Shown one piece after another: positions 1-9,000 of a DNA stretch of 34,366 bases. Source of the stretch: a virus; IMG/VR virus record IMGVR_UViG_3300042484_000604, positions 1 to 34,366 of that record; one strand, 5' to 3'. The position numbers and the translations under genes were made by a program. Under the pieces are notes generated by a model. That model had not been told where the DNA came from, did no database searches, and saw only the letters and a list, made by a program, of their open reading frames with translations. Every line of letters starts with the position of its first letter. Within the stretch, counting starts at the first letter, position 1.

Positions 1-992
1 GAAATATCCCAACAGCACTATCAGGCGTTACATCTGGACCAAATGCAGTTAACCCTTCAGGTGAGGCTGGATCAGGTATCCTACGCCCAGAGCAAGCACG
101 TCGTTTTATTGACTACGTGTGGGATGCAACCATTCTCGCCCAAGATGGCCGTCGCGTTACAATGAGAGCCAATACAATGGAACTCGAAAAGGTAAACGTC
201 GGAGAGCGTGTTATTCGTGCAGCAGCGCAAGCAGTTGGCGATTACACAAACGCAGGTGCAACATTCTCAAAGGTTGAATTGACTACAAAGAAGATTCGTC
301 TTGACTGGGAAGTATCTGCAGAAGCACTAGAAGATAACATCGAAGGTGCAGCACTAGAAGATCACATCGTACGTCTAATGACAAACGCTTTCGGTAATGA
401 TATCGAAGACCTTGCAATCAACGGAGATGGCGCAACAGGAAACTTCTTGTCAATCATGAACGGTTTCGTAAACCGTGTAAAGACTGACGGAGATGCTCAT
501 GAGTCAGTTGTAACAGTCGCTAATAACGCCTGGACAACAGATGTAATGCAGGACATCATTCTTGCAATGCCACGTAAGTATCGTGCTATCAAGTCTAACT
601 TGAAGTTCTATGCTGGTACAGATGCATTCCAGGGAATCGTTAAGAATAACGGTACCCTAGCAGACGCAGTTGCTGAAGCATTCGCTTCACGTGCTGGCGG
701 AACTCCAACTAATCGTCAGGCATACCTTGACGGTGGAGCACAGACATTCGGCGGAGCACGTACAACACGTGTTCTAGGAATTGACGTACAGGAAGTTCCT
801 TACTACCCTGCAGGATATGTCGACTTGACATTCCCACAGAACCGTGTATGGGGATTCCAGCGTGACATCACAGTAAACCGTGAATACAAGCCAAAGAAGG
901 ACACTGTAGAATATACAGTCTTCGTTCGCTTCGGTATTCAATGGGAAGAGCAGGATGCAATTGCATTCGCTGATGCTGCAGCAGATGCATAA
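1..992 (+). CDS. Major capsid protein, HK97-like fold (5' end outside window)
   Basis: The reading frame is open from base 3, so the gene begins upstream of the window; the GTG at 117 is an internal codon. About 329 residues are visible. The pattern is that of an HK97-fold major capsid protein: an acidic helix-rich stretch (residues reading ALEDNIEGAALEDHI), then a central block with NGDG, and a C-terminal beta-rich end (YTVFVRFGIQWEEQDAIAF). It forms the icosahedral shell in this family. Phe, Asn, Ile and Arg codons are mostly C-ending or CGY, unlike the downstream genes, which fits very high expression. A terminator and a capsid-associated gene follow. I infer the identity from sequence style and from its place before the neck genes; no protease or scaffold gene is visible here. 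Confidence 0.85.
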   Translation, partial: NIPTALSGVTSGPNAVNPSGEAGSGILRPEQARRFIDYVWDATILAQDGRRVTMRANTMELEKVNVGERVIRAAAQAVGDYTNAGATFSKVELTTKKIRLDWEVSAEALEDNIEGAALEDHIVRLMTNAFGNDIEDLAINGDGATGNFLSIMNGFVNRVKTDGDAHESVVTVANNAWTTDVMQDIILAMPRKYRAIKSNLKFYAGTDAFQGIVKNNGTLADAVAEAFASRAGGTPTNRQAYLDGGAQTFGGARTTRVLGIDVQEVPYYPAGYVDLTFPQNRVWGFQRDITVNREYKPKKDTVEYTVFVRFGIQWEEQDAIAFADAAADA

Positions 993-1012
993 TCTGTAAA
1001 CAGTACAATTTA

Positions 1013-1048
1013 GGGGGAGTAGGAGTTAACGCTCCTGCTCCCCTTATT
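1013..1048 (+). terminator. Rho-independent terminator after the capsid gene
   Basis: A 12-bp stem (1014-1025 pairing with 1032-1043, one G-U wobble) with a 6-base loop is followed by a short T-rich tail (TTATT). It lies 21 bases after the capsid stop codon. The T-tract is short, so termination may be partial and allow read-through into the neck genes. Confidence 0.75.
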
Positions 1049-1056
1049 ACTTATAA

Positions 1057-1065
1057 TGATATAAT
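1057..1065 (+). promoter_or_regulatory. Extended -10 promoter element before the capsid-associated gene
   Basis: The sequence reads TGATATAAT, a perfect extended -10. A second TATAAT overlaps just upstream at 1052-1057. No -35 box is visible; the bases there belong to the terminator stem. Transcription would begin near 1072, placing the ribosome site AAGGAGG (1072-1078) at the very 5' end of the message. The same element recurs at other gene boundaries in this window. Confidence 0.55.
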
Positions 1066-1082
1066 ACTAACAAGGAGGAATT

Positions 1083-1529
1083 ATGGAAAACATTAATGAA
1101 AATCCAATTGTAGAAGAAACAGTACATGAAGCACCAGTTTTTGAAGCACCAGTTGCAGAAGAGCCTGTTGTAGAGGCACCAGTTGTCGAGCATGTTGTAG
1201 AAACTCCAGTTGTAGAAGAAGTTCAGGCAGTTGTCGAAGCACCTGCATACCAGGCACCTGAAGAGGTTCAGGCACTTGGATCAGTAGCGGAAGGAGTCAT
1301 TGGAGCAACAACAGCACCAAAGGCACCTGAAAGAAAGAAGAAGGAAAAGGTTGCAGAAAAGAAAGATACTGTTGCCATTTATTCAACAAAGAATGTAACA
1401 TGGTCAGAGGTAGGCAAGGTCTACCGTGGCTATAACATTGTTGAAAAGGACGCTGCTGAAAAGTGGCTTACTCGTTCTCATATCCGCATAGCCACACCAG
1501 AAGAAGTTGCCAAGGAATTCGGTAAGTAA
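1083..1529 (+). CDS. Repetitive capsid-associated (decoration or head-fibre-like) protein
   Basis: The 148-residue product has two parts. Residues 1 to about 65 are low-complexity, built from short repeats of Glu, Ala, Pro and Val (for example EAPV, VVEAPVVE), predicted extended and highly acidic. A Lys-rich linker (about 78-93) leads to a compact C-terminal part with YSTKNVTWSEVGKVYRGYNI, TRSHIR and TPEEVAKEFG. AAGGAGG lies 4 bases before the ATG. Its place directly after the capsid gene with its own promoter suggests an abundant capsid-surface or head-assembly protein, with the C-terminal part as the folded domain. That role is inferred from position and composition; I do not recognise a named family. 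Confidence 0.6.
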   Translation: MENINENPIVEETVHEAPVFEAPVAEEPVVEAPVVEHVVETPVVEEVQAVVEAPAYQAPEEVQALGSVAEGVIGATTAPKAPERKKKEKVAEKKDTVAIYSTKNVTWSEVGKVYRGYNIVEKDAAEKWLTRSHIRIATPEEVAKEFGK

Positions 1530-1532
1530 AAT

Positions 1533-2447
1533 ATGGAGATATTGAGAGTTCCGCCATATGATGACATCATAGTAAACTTTGTTGTTCCTTCAGGATACAG
1601 CGATGCAGATATCTATGCAAGAGTAACAGATATGGCGGACCTTTCAGTACAGGTTTTAGAATTTTTAGAATGGTCTACAGGAGATAATATTAATATTCAA
1701 CTTCCTGGAAGATACGACAATAACTACAGAGTTGAAATTTTTACAATTGGCGAGGGTGAAGAATTAATTCACGAAGAATACTACGAACTAATCAGACCAT
1801 ATGTAAACCCAAACACATTAGGAACAACGGCATCAGAGATTGCCGAATACACAATATTAGAATTAGTTGCAAGGTCAATGATAGACACATTTGTACCAGA
1901 AGGATTTTATAATAAAAAGATAACAATAGTTGGAACTGGCAATGGCTCAGACTATTTTTCTTTATGGGAAAAGGTTTATAGAGTATTCAAGGTTTATGAA
2001 AACAATAAGTTAGTCTATGATAGATCAACACCAGACCTAAATGAGTATCAGTATATTATAACATCAGACAAAACCGCTATACAAAGAGTACAGGATGGTG
2101 AGTTAAATAGGTATGAATCAACAGCACAAAAACTTCCTTTTGCAAGCGGAGATCTTGGATATTATGGATATGAAGGAATAGCATTTCCATCAGGATACGA
2201 TTATACATTTGTTGTAGACTATGGTTATCTAACAGTACCTGATGATGTTGAGTATGCAGCAAAGTTATTAATTGAAGACCTTAAGTGTGGTAAGTTAGAC
2301 TACTACAAGAGATATGTTACATCATACAATACAGATCAGTTTAGAATTCAGTTTGATAAGGCAATGCTTGGCGGTACTGGTAACTTCTTAGTTGATAAGA
2401 TACTTGACAAATATGTTAAGACCATTGTCAAGCCAGGGATAATTTAA
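1533..2447 (+). CDS. Head-tail connector/adaptor-like protein
   Basis: 304 residues, starting three bases after the previous stop. The N-terminal roughly 95 residues look beta-rich. A helical block follows (ASEIAEYTILELVARSMIDTF), then a beta-rich region with many Tyr, and a C-terminal helical segment (DVEYAAKLLIEDLKCGKLDYYKRY). The C-terminal motif GGTGNFLVDKIL ends in a long helix. Alternating helices around an inserted beta region, just after the capsid gene, are what is expected of gp6/gp15-type connectors that extend the portal. The function is inferred mainly from gene order; the N-terminal beta domain is extra relative to a minimal adaptor. Confidence 0.55.
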   Translation: MEILRVPPYDDIIVNFVVPSGYSDADIYARVTDMADLSVQVLEFLEWSTGDNINIQLPGRYDNNYRVEIFTIGEGEELIHEEYYELIRPYVNPNTLGTTASEIAEYTILELVARSMIDTFVPEGFYNKKITIVGTGNGSDYFSLWEKVYRVFKVYENNKLVYDRSTPDLNEYQYIITSDKTAIQRVQDGELNRYESTAQKLPFASGDLGYYGYEGIAFPSGYDYTFVVDYGYLTVPDDVEYAAKLLIEDLKCGKLDYYKRYVTSYNTDQFRIQFDKAMLGGTGNFLVDKILDKYVKTIVKPGII

Positions 2448-2893
2448 TGATATGCGAAGAGCCAGATTTTATATTTCCAATGCAAGCAGATATTTATTAT
2501 CCGATTGTTGAGCAGGGAACTTATGGCAATGTTAAGAAAACTTGGATTCTAGATAAAACAATTGCAGGAAACTTTAACGCAGTTGGAAATGCTGGTAATG
2601 AAGAGGTCAGGCCAAACGTTAACATTACACAAAGAACAAGTTTAATTGGAAGAGTCAAAACAGACATTCGTATATCAAGTTTAGACTCTCCTCACTCAAT
2701 AACAAACATAATATTAACAAACATTCGTGACAAGAACTGTAATGAGATTTATATCGAAACATCTGGTCCAAGAAGTGGCAAGTCTACAATATTTGAAATA
2801 GCAACACAAGAACCATACGTTGGTCCATTTGGTGGGATAGAGTATTATAATCTGGTCATACGTAGGTCTGAGAATCAGGCGGTAGATGTATAA
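2447..2893 (+). CDS. Head-closure (stopper)-like neck protein
   Basis: 148 residues, predicted mostly beta. The ATG overlaps the preceding stop by one base (TAATG), so translation is probably coupled. The region near residues 15-45 and the end (YYNLVIRRSENQAVDV) resemble the small beta-barrel proteins that close the head after packaging, such as SPP1 gp16-like proteins. No catalytic motif is visible. It is followed, again through TAATG, by the next neck gene. The assignment rests on size, beta character and position, the second gene after the capsid-associated protein. Confidence 0.45.
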   Translation: MICEEPDFIFPMQADIYYPIVEQGTYGNVKKTWILDKTIAGNFNAVGNAGNEEVRPNVNITQRTSLIGRVKTDIRISSLDSPHSITNIILTNIRDKNCNEIYIETSGPRSGKSTIFEIATQEPYVGPFGGIEYYNLVIRRSENQAVDV

Positions 2894-3567
2894 TGCTTAG
2901 CGTAAGAATAGATAGTAGACAGTTTCAAAGAGAAATTAACAATATAATGAACTACTCTACTGGATTTTTAGAGGGAATTGAAAAAGGAAAGATAGAACTA
3001 TACGCATCCTTAGCCCCAAAGATATCAGAACTTGCAGCGCAGTTTATTGATGTAAATGCAAAAATGTCTCCAGAACTACTTCATCATATCTATGAGTGGG
3101 AAAAGGTCGGAAGCCCACAAGCAAGGCTATTTGATTTAGACTATAAGATTAGTAATATTGGAATAACATTTACTTCATCTTTAAAGCAATCAACATCAAT
3201 TAAAAATGGATCTAATGTTCCATTCTACGATAAAGCAAGAATTATGGAAGATGGCGTGTCTATTACTATTGAACCAAAGAAAGCAAATGTTTTAAGATTT
3301 GAAGTAGATGGTACAGAGGTCTATACATCATCACCAGTTACAGTAGATAATCCTGGAGGAAATACAAAAGGTCAGTTTGAAAATATTGTTGATAAGTTTT
3401 TTGGTGTATACTTTAGACAATCATTCTTAAGTTCCAGCGGACTACTTCAGTACTTCAAGACACCACAAATTTATAAAAAGAATTTAGTGTCTGCAAAAAG
3501 AGGCGGTAGGGCTTTAGGGCTTAAGACAGGCTATCGCTGGGTAGCAGATGCAGGAAAGGTCGGATAA
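2893..3567 (+). CDS. Neck/tail-completion protein (HK97 gp10-like position)
   Basis: 224 residues with an N-terminal helical region (about residues 1-70) and then beta strands. It contains HHIYEWEKVGSPQARLFDL, a Lys/Val-rich strand (ANVLRFEVDGTEVYTS) followed by NPGG, and a basic C-terminus (KRGGRALGLKTGYRW). A strand followed by a PG turn after a helical start resembles HK97 gp10/minor-capsid neck proteins. The start codon overlaps the previous stop (TAATG). It sits exactly where a neck protein is expected, between closure and tail terminator genes. Family membership is an inference from layout. Confidence 0.45.
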   Translation: MLSVRIDSRQFQREINNIMNYSTGFLEGIEKGKIELYASLAPKISELAAQFIDVNAKMSPELLHHIYEWEKVGSPQARLFDLDYKISNIGITFTSSLKQSTSIKNGSNVPFYDKARIMEDGVSITIEPKKANVLRFEVDGTEVYTSSPVTVDNPGGNTKGQFENIVDKFFGVYFRQSFLSSSGLLQYFKTPQIYKKNLVSAKRGGRALGLKTGYRWVADAGKVG

Positions 3568-4184
3568 TGGCAGAACCAACTTCAACATTCAATACTCCAG
3601 TGCTATGGATTAATACATACCTTCAAGAAAAACTTGCTACTTTAGTTAAAAAACAAACTCGTGGAGATAGTGTTACAGATTTAACAGCATCTATAGGAAT
3701 TGGTGTTCCATTTTTTCCATCCAGGCCCACATCTCTTGATGAGGTCACAGAGCAATGGGTTGTTTTAAGCACAGACGAGGCCGTTGGACCAACAAGGTAT
3801 CCTTATGCTGGAGTTATGGCAACTTGGGATAGGCTTGTTCGCATGCGTAGGTCTCCATTCCCACATATAAAACAAGAACAACTTTTATATTATTTTTATG
3901 CAACTGAACAGGGTGTTACAGAAACAATGGTTCAGGTTCAAGAAACAGTATTGCGCTTGATGGATGGTGAAGACGAAACAGCAGAAGATATTAATCGCTG
4001 GGCAGTAGGCAAAACTATTGACGGGATGACTAACAAATTCTATTTCCACAAATTTAAGGTATACCAACTAGAAGAAGTCAGAGATATAATAGATTTCGGA
4101 ACAGCCAGAACATATGGCGGAAATAAGATAATTATAGACTTTGAGTATCACCAAGACGAATCAATCGTAAAAAGATCAATCTAA
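3567..4184 (+). CDS. Tail terminator-like protein
   Basis: 205 residues, last gene before the tail tube gene, which is where siphoviruses usually encode the tail terminator (lambda gpU position). It has an N-terminal helix (PVLWINTYLQEKLATLV), a strand with TEQWVVLST, a segment rich in aromatic residues near 107-112, and a C-terminal strand (NKIIIDFEYHQDE). The ATG lies in TAATG overlapping the neck gene stop, so it is the last member of a tightly coupled four-gene set. Terminators form the ring that stops tube growth and joins the head. No decisive motif is visible; the call is positional. Confidence 0.45.
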   Translation: MAEPTSTFNTPVLWINTYLQEKLATLVKKQTRGDSVTDLTASIGIGVPFFPSRPTSLDEVTEQWVVLSTDEAVGPTRYPYAGVMATWDRLVRMRRSPFPHIKQEQLLYYFYATEQGVTETMVQVQETVLRLMDGEDETAEDINRWAVGKTIDGMTNKFYFHKFKVYQLEEVRDIIDFGTARTYGGNKIIIDFEYHQDESIVKRSI

Positions 4185-4190
4185 AAAGGG

Positions 4191-4199
4191 TGTTATAAT
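4191..4199 (+). promoter_or_regulatory. Extended -10 promoter element before the tail tube gene
   Basis: The sequence reads TGTTATAAT, a perfect extended -10, just after the stop of the tail terminator-like gene. No -35 is seen. Transcription would start near 4206, giving a leader of about 48 bases that carries AGAGGTG at 4241-4247 before the ATG at 4254. This gives the tail tube gene its own message, which would end at the terminator at 4891. Confidence 0.55.
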
Positions 4200-4253
4200 T
4201 AAGGTGAGGAAACAAGCCCTTTTAATCCAAAAGAAAAAAAAGAGGTGAAAAAT

Positions 4254-4874
4254 ATGGCATATACACGTGGTAGCAGCAACAATATTATTGTTGGAGCAGC
4301 AGCCCTCTTCACACATGAAGCAGGCGTACTCACAGACGTAGCACTTCCAGCATACGTAGCAGGAACATCATATAAGACAACTTTGTCAAATGATGCAGAT
4401 TTCCGCAATGTTGGATACACAATGAATGGTTTGGAAATTCAATTCCAGCCAGATTTCGGCGAAGTAGCAGTAGACCAGGTACTTGACGTTGCTAAGTTGT
4501 TCAAGCAAGGCATGCAGGTAAACCTAAATACTACATTCGCAGAATCAACACTAGAGAATCTTCTATTTGCACTAGCAGGTAAGGATGATGATCTATCAAC
4601 AGTATCAGGAAACCCAACACTCAATCTTTCAGCAGGAGACATTGGCGAATGCCCAGTCGAACGTGGTTTGGTTGCAGTTGGTCCAGGTACAGGAGAGTGT
4701 GCAGCATCAGACCAACTCGAAAGAGTTTATGTAGCATACCGTGCTCTTTCAATCGAGAGCGTAACAGTATCTGCAAAGAGAGATGAAGCGACAATGTTCG
4801 AAGTATCATTCCGTCTTCTTCCAAATGATGATGCATCATACGGTAAGATCGTAGATCGCACTATCCCAGCATAA
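4254..4874 (+). CDS. Major tail tube protein
   Basis: 206 residues. ATG 4254 is chosen over the in-frame GTG at 4245 because AGAGGTG (4241-4247) lies 6 bases upstream of the ATG and overlaps the GTG. The protein is predicted beta-rich with one central helix (VAVDQVLDVAKLFKQGMQVN) and ends in strands (ATMFEVSFRLLPNDDASYGKI), typical of the siphovirus tube fold. Hexameric rings of it stack to form the tail tube. The gene lies between its own promoter and a strong terminator and uses more C-ending codons than most of the window, as expected for one of the most abundant virion proteins. Confidence 0.8.
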   Translation: MAYTRGSSNNIIVGAAALFTHEAGVLTDVALPAYVAGTSYKTTLSNDADFRNVGYTMNGLEIQFQPDFGEVAVDQVLDVAKLFKQGMQVNLNTTFAESTLENLLFALAGKDDDLSTVSGNPTLNLSAGDIGECPVERGLVAVGPGTGECAASDQLERVYVAYRALSIESVTVSAKRDEATMFEVSFRLLPNDDASYGKIVDRTIPA

Positions 4875-4890
4875 TACAACTAAATATACG

Positions 4891-4925
4891 AGAGGCTCAA
4901 TCCTTCGGGGTTGGGCCTTTCTATT
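4891..4925 (+). terminator. Strong rho-independent terminator with UUCG tetraloop
   Basis: An 11-bp stem (4893-4903 with 4908-4918, two G-U wobbles) closes a TTCG tetraloop between C and G, the very stable cUUCGg form. It is followed by TTTCTATTT. It lies 18 bases after the tail tube stop codon and is the best terminator in the window. It should insulate tail tube mRNA from the chaperone genes. Confidence 0.9.
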
Positions 4926-4934
4926 TGGTATACT
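4926..4934 (+). promoter_or_regulatory. Extended -10 element giving a leaderless chaperone mRNA
   Basis: The sequence TGGTATACT lies directly after the terminator. The -10 hexamer ends 6 bases before the ATG at 4941, so transcription would begin at or next to the start codon. There is no ribosome binding site upstream of that ATG. Another TATAAT overlaps the start codon at 4937-4942. Confidence 0.5.
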
Positions 4935-4940
4935 TATATA

Positions 4941-5645
4941 ATGCCTACAGAAATATACAAAACCTCAATAATAGAACTGTTTGATGGCACAGAACTGTAC
5001 ATAACTCCATTAAAGATAAAATACTTAAAGTTGTTTTTAGATGAATTTGAGAATGTAAAGACATCAAAAAATGATGAGGAAGCGATGCACTATCTTTCTA
5101 AGTGTGCAACAATTACAATGAGGCAATACTGTCCAAAAATAAAAACTCAAGAACAACTAGAAGATAATATTGATATGCCAACAATTTATAAGTTATTAGA
5201 TTTTTCAGCAGGTATAAAAATAAATGAAAAATCTGAAGAGCCAGTAAAGTCTCAGGCAGCAGAAAGCGGATCTACATGGGATGAGTTAGATTTAGCAGAG
5301 TTGGAATCGGAAGTATTTTTGCTGGGGATTTGGAAAGACTATGACGAGTTAGAGTCATCTATGTCAATGCCAGAGATTATGGCAACACTTAAGGTAAAAA
5401 GAGATCTTGACTATTCTCAAAAAAAGTTTCTTGCTGCTATGCAAGGTGTTGACTTAGACAAGGCAAGCAATAAGAGCAATGCTTGGGAAGATATGAAAGC
5501 CAGGGTATTTAGTGGTGGTCAGGCATCAGACTCTAAAGACATTGTTGCACTTCAAGGAATTAATGCACAAAAAGCAGGGTTTGGAATTGGCATGGGCTTA
5601 GAGTATGAAAGATTAGACGAATCTGTGCCGTCCAGCGTGGTATAA
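4941..5645 (+). CDS. Tail assembly chaperone, long form (G-T type fused in frame)
   Basis: 234 residues from ATG 4941. An in-frame TTG at 4911 lies inside the terminator and is rejected. Residues 1 to about 90 form a G-type domain (FDGTELYITPLKIKYL, DMPTIYKLLDFSAGI) that is clearly paralogous to the next gene. After an acidic linker comes a T-type domain: ESEVFLLGIWKDYDELESS, then KRDLDYSQKKFLAAMQGVDLD, a signature of tail chaperone extensions in many siphoviruses. In lambda-like phages the T part is reached by a programmed -1 frameshift; here G and T are in one frame. The protein should bind the tape measure and recruit tube subunits. Its weak -10 (TATACT) and leaderless start may hold it at a low level. 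Confidence 0.75.
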   Translation: MPTEIYKTSIIELFDGTELYITPLKIKYLKLFLDEFENVKTSKNDEEAMHYLSKCATITMRQYCPKIKTQEQLEDNIDMPTIYKLLDFSAGIKINEKSEEPVKSQAAESGSTWDELDLAELESEVFLLGIWKDYDELESSMSMPEIMATLKVKRDLDYSQKKFLAAMQGVDLDKASNKSNAWEDMKARVFSGGQASDSKDIVALQGINAQKAGFGIGMGLEYERLDESVPSSVV

Positions 5646-5646
5646 T
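5638..5646 (+). promoter_or_regulatory. Extended -10 element overlapping the long chaperone stop codon
   Basis: The sequence reads TGGTATAAT, and the stop codon TAA of the preceding gene lies inside the hexamer. No -35 is visible. Transcription would start near 5653, leaving a leader of about 22 bases with AAGGAGGA at 5662-5669 before the ATG at 5675. Confidence 0.55.
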
Positions 5647-5674
5647 TAACTGTTAACCTATAAGGAGGAAGACT

Positions 5675-6016
5675 ATGGCTGACAAGCCTTCAACAACTAA
5701 AAATACAAACGGCAAGACAATTACACTAATTGACGGTACAGAAATTATAGCAAGACCACTCAAGTTATCACTTCTTAGACCATTTATGGCTAAGTTTTCA
5801 CTATTGGCAGATGCCTCAGAAGATAACGAAAAGTCAATGGACATTCTCCTTGACTGTGCACAAATAGCACTAAAGCAATTCAAGCCAGAGTTGGCAGAAA
5901 ACAAGGAGGAACTAGAAGAACTTCTAGACCTTCCAACTGTTTATCAAATCATCGATGTAGCATCAGGACTTCAAAACTCTGAGGCGTCAGCATTGATGAG
6001 TTCGCTAAACAAATAA
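5675..6016 (+). CDS. Tail assembly chaperone, short form (G type only)
   Basis: 113 residues with a strong ribosome site (AAGGAGGA). It aligns over nearly its whole length with the first 90 residues of the preceding gene. Shared landmarks are the DGTE and PLK motifs at the start, a central Cys-Ala-x-Ile segment, and an LPTVYQIIDVASG segment matching MPTIYKLLDFSAG. It has no T extension, and only 24 bases separate it from the tape measure gene, so no frameshifted extension can be encoded downstream. With a consensus promoter and ribosome site it probably supplies the abundant short chaperone, while the preceding gene supplies the rarer long form. That division of labour is an inference from the known G to GT ratio in lambda. 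Confidence 0.75.
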   Translation: MADKPSTTKNTNGKTITLIDGTEIIARPLKLSLLRPFMAKFSLLADASEDNEKSMDILLDCAQIALKQFKPELAENKEELEELLDLPTVYQIIDVASGLQNSEASALMSSLNK

Positions 6017-6040
6017 AAATAAAAAGAGGTGTATTGAGAA

Positions 6041-9000
6041 TTGGCAGATGTAAACTCTAATATAAATATTAATTTTGATACAACTGCCGCTCTTGCACAA
6101 CTACGTTCTTTACAGGCAGGCCTCAGCAGGTTTCATCAATCACTTGCTGAGGGTAACCTGGCTGCAGCAAATGCTCAAAAAGGTTTAAACGCTCAACTGC
6201 TTCAGTCTGTTGGGGCTACAGGAAAATTTTCTGCAAGTCAAGTTAAAGTTGCAGGAAGCACACTGGCCTTTACTTCTGCATTAGAAAAAAATAAACTATC
6301 ACTTCGTGAGTACTACAGATACACAATGGCAGCAGCAACTGCCAATACTCGTGTTATGGGAAAAGCCTTTGCACAAGAAAGAGAAATTATAAATCGTGCT
6401 CGCAGAGATAGAGTAAAAGCCTTACAAGCACAATACATCCAGATGAACAAATCTAATGCTGGATTTATGGATGCAATCAGGATTATGCCTAAAAGCCTAC
6501 AAATGGCTAGTGGAAAGTTCACTGAACTTGGAACAAGAATTCAGTATGCTGCTCAAAGACAGCAGTTTCTTAATCAACTCTTAAAGCAGGGATCTACACA
6601 ACTTCTTAACTTCGGTAAGAATACTCAGTGGGCAGGTCGTCAGTTAATGGTTGGTCTTACAATGCCACTTGCCCTGTTTGGTTCAGCAGCAGCAAAATCA
6701 TTTAGAGAATTAGAAACAGCAATTGTAAAGTTTAAGCGTGTTTATGGAAATGCTTTTACTAATGAATCAGAAGTAAATCTAGCAGTAGAAAATATCAGGG
6801 CCTTAGCAACTGAATATACTAAGTATGGTGTATCTGTAACTAAGACAATGGAAATGGCAGGCACCGCAGCAGCAGCAGGTTTTTCAGGTAGAGCATTAAC
6901 AGCACAAGTTGAAACAGCAACAAAGTTAGCAGTTCTTGGACAGATAGAGCAGCAGCAAGCACTTGAAACTACTATTTCTTTGCAAAATGCTTTTGGTTTG
7001 TCTAGTGAAGAACTTGCAAAGAAAATTGACTTTCTTAACGCAGTAGAAAACCAAACTGTTCTATCTATTGAAGACTTAACTATTGCAATTCCAAAAGCAG
7101 CACCAATTATAAAACAACTTGGCGGAAGTGTTGAAGACCTAGCCTTTTTCCTTACAGCAATGAAGGAAGGCGGAATTAACGCATCAGAAGGTGCGAACGC
7201 ATTAAAGTCTGGTCTTGCCTCTATGATCAACCCATCAAAGAAAGCAGCAGCATTTCTTGGAGACCTTGGAATAAATATAAAAGGTATTGTTGAGGCAAAT
7301 GCTGGAAATTTACAAAATACTATTATTGGTTTTGCACAGGCACTCGATACACTTGACCCACTTAATCGTGCAAGAGCAATTGAACAAATGTTTGGTAAGT
7401 TTCAATTTTCTCGTTTATCAACACTATTTCAAAATGTAACAAAAGATAGTTCACAAGCATCACGTGCTCTTAGTTTAGCAGGATCCTCAGTAGAAGAATT
7501 AGCAATCTTATCTGAGCGAGAAATGGGAAAAATTGAAGATTCTGTTGGAGTTAAGTTTCAGGCAGCAATAGAGCAGTTTAAACAAGACATCATGCCTTTA
7601 GGAAAAATATTCCTTGAAGCCTTAACTCCAGTAGTTAAGTTTTTTGGTGGACTATTTGAAAAGTTTAATGGTCTTGGAGATAGTACAAAGAAGGTTATTG
7701 CTGTAGTCGTTGCAGCAGTTGCAGGTCTTGGACCAATTGTATTGATGACATTTGGTCTTTTAATGAACGCAGTTGCAAATGCAATTAAGTTATTCTCAAT
7801 GCTTCGTGGTGGTATTGCCAAGTTAAACGGACAAACAAACATAATGGGTGCAGGATTTAACTACATGACACAAGAGCAGATTGAAAATGCTGCATCTTCT
7901 AACCAACTTCATCAAACACATTCAAGATTAGTAGAAGTGTTTAATGTTGAAAAAACATCTGTAAACGCTCTTGCTGCATCATACAACTCATTAAGTACTC
8001 AAATGAGAAGCATGGCATCGCAAAATCCAGCATTATTTGCTGGAGGAAGGGGAGGTGCAACTAGAGCAGTAAGCAAGTTACCTCCAACAAGAAAGTATAA
8101 GGATGGAATCCTTAGTGTTCCTGGACCAAAGGGTGCAGGAGATGTAGTACCAGCAATGCTTTCTCCAGGAGAAGCAGTCATCCCTACAGACACAACAAAT
8201 AAATATAGAGGTCTTATTAGTGCAATGTTTAAAGACAAGGTTCCAGGATTTATGGCTGGAAGACTTCCTGGTGGACCTGGAAGAGGAATCCCACTATCTC
8301 CAGGACCAAAAGCAGTAAGAGATGCACAGCAAGCAAGAAATAGGAAAAGAGATGATGCTCGTCAAGGATATAGCGAACCACATCCAGAAAAGAAAACTGG
8401 TCCAACCTTTATTGGTATGCCAAAGAGTTCTGCAGAAGCATCACAGTCTAGACAGATTTTAGATAAAATATCAAATCAAGTAAAACTTGGACAATTTGGA
8501 TCTGTTCCACCAACAAATTTTGGAACAATGCTTCAATCGTTTTCTGGAAGAAGTTTCCCTGCACGTGGTGTTGGCGGGGTATATAGAAAGCCTAATGGAC
8601 AAATTGTAGTAGTAAAACCAACAATAGATGAGAAGACTGCCTTAGCAGAAGTTCGTGCTACTCAAATTGCTAGAGAAGTTCATGGCCTTGTATCTCCAAA
8701 ACAAACTATCAAAACAATGATGGACCCAACAGATCCAACAGGACAAAGAAAGTTTATTGTTATTGAGTCTCCGTATGATCCTAGAATTGCTGCTATGAGT
8801 GGTAAGTTCTCAAAGTCTGAAATGGTTAAGCAGTTGGTTGCATCAACACTAAGAGGAGATAAGGATTTACAAAGACCAAACTTGTCTGGCAATGTTTTAG
8901 CAGATGTTGGAACTGCTGGAGTATTTGATAGAGCATCTGGGTTTAGAGATTTTGCTAAAGTTATGCCAAGTATGGAGCAACAGGCAGTTGTAAATCTTCT

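Noticed and set aside
117-119. GTG as the start of the capsid gene
   Set aside because: The frame is open upstream to base 3 with capsid-like sequence, so the gene starts before the window.
4245-4253. GTG start for the tail tube gene
   Set aside because: It overlaps the ribosome site that serves ATG 4254.
4911-4940. TTG start for the long chaperone
   Set aside because: It lies within the 3' arm of the terminator hairpin; ATG 4941 starts the conserved domain.
5200-5240. A-rich stretch in the long chaperone as a -1 frameshift slippery site
   Set aside because: The T-type part is already in the same frame, so slippage would not extend the product usefully.
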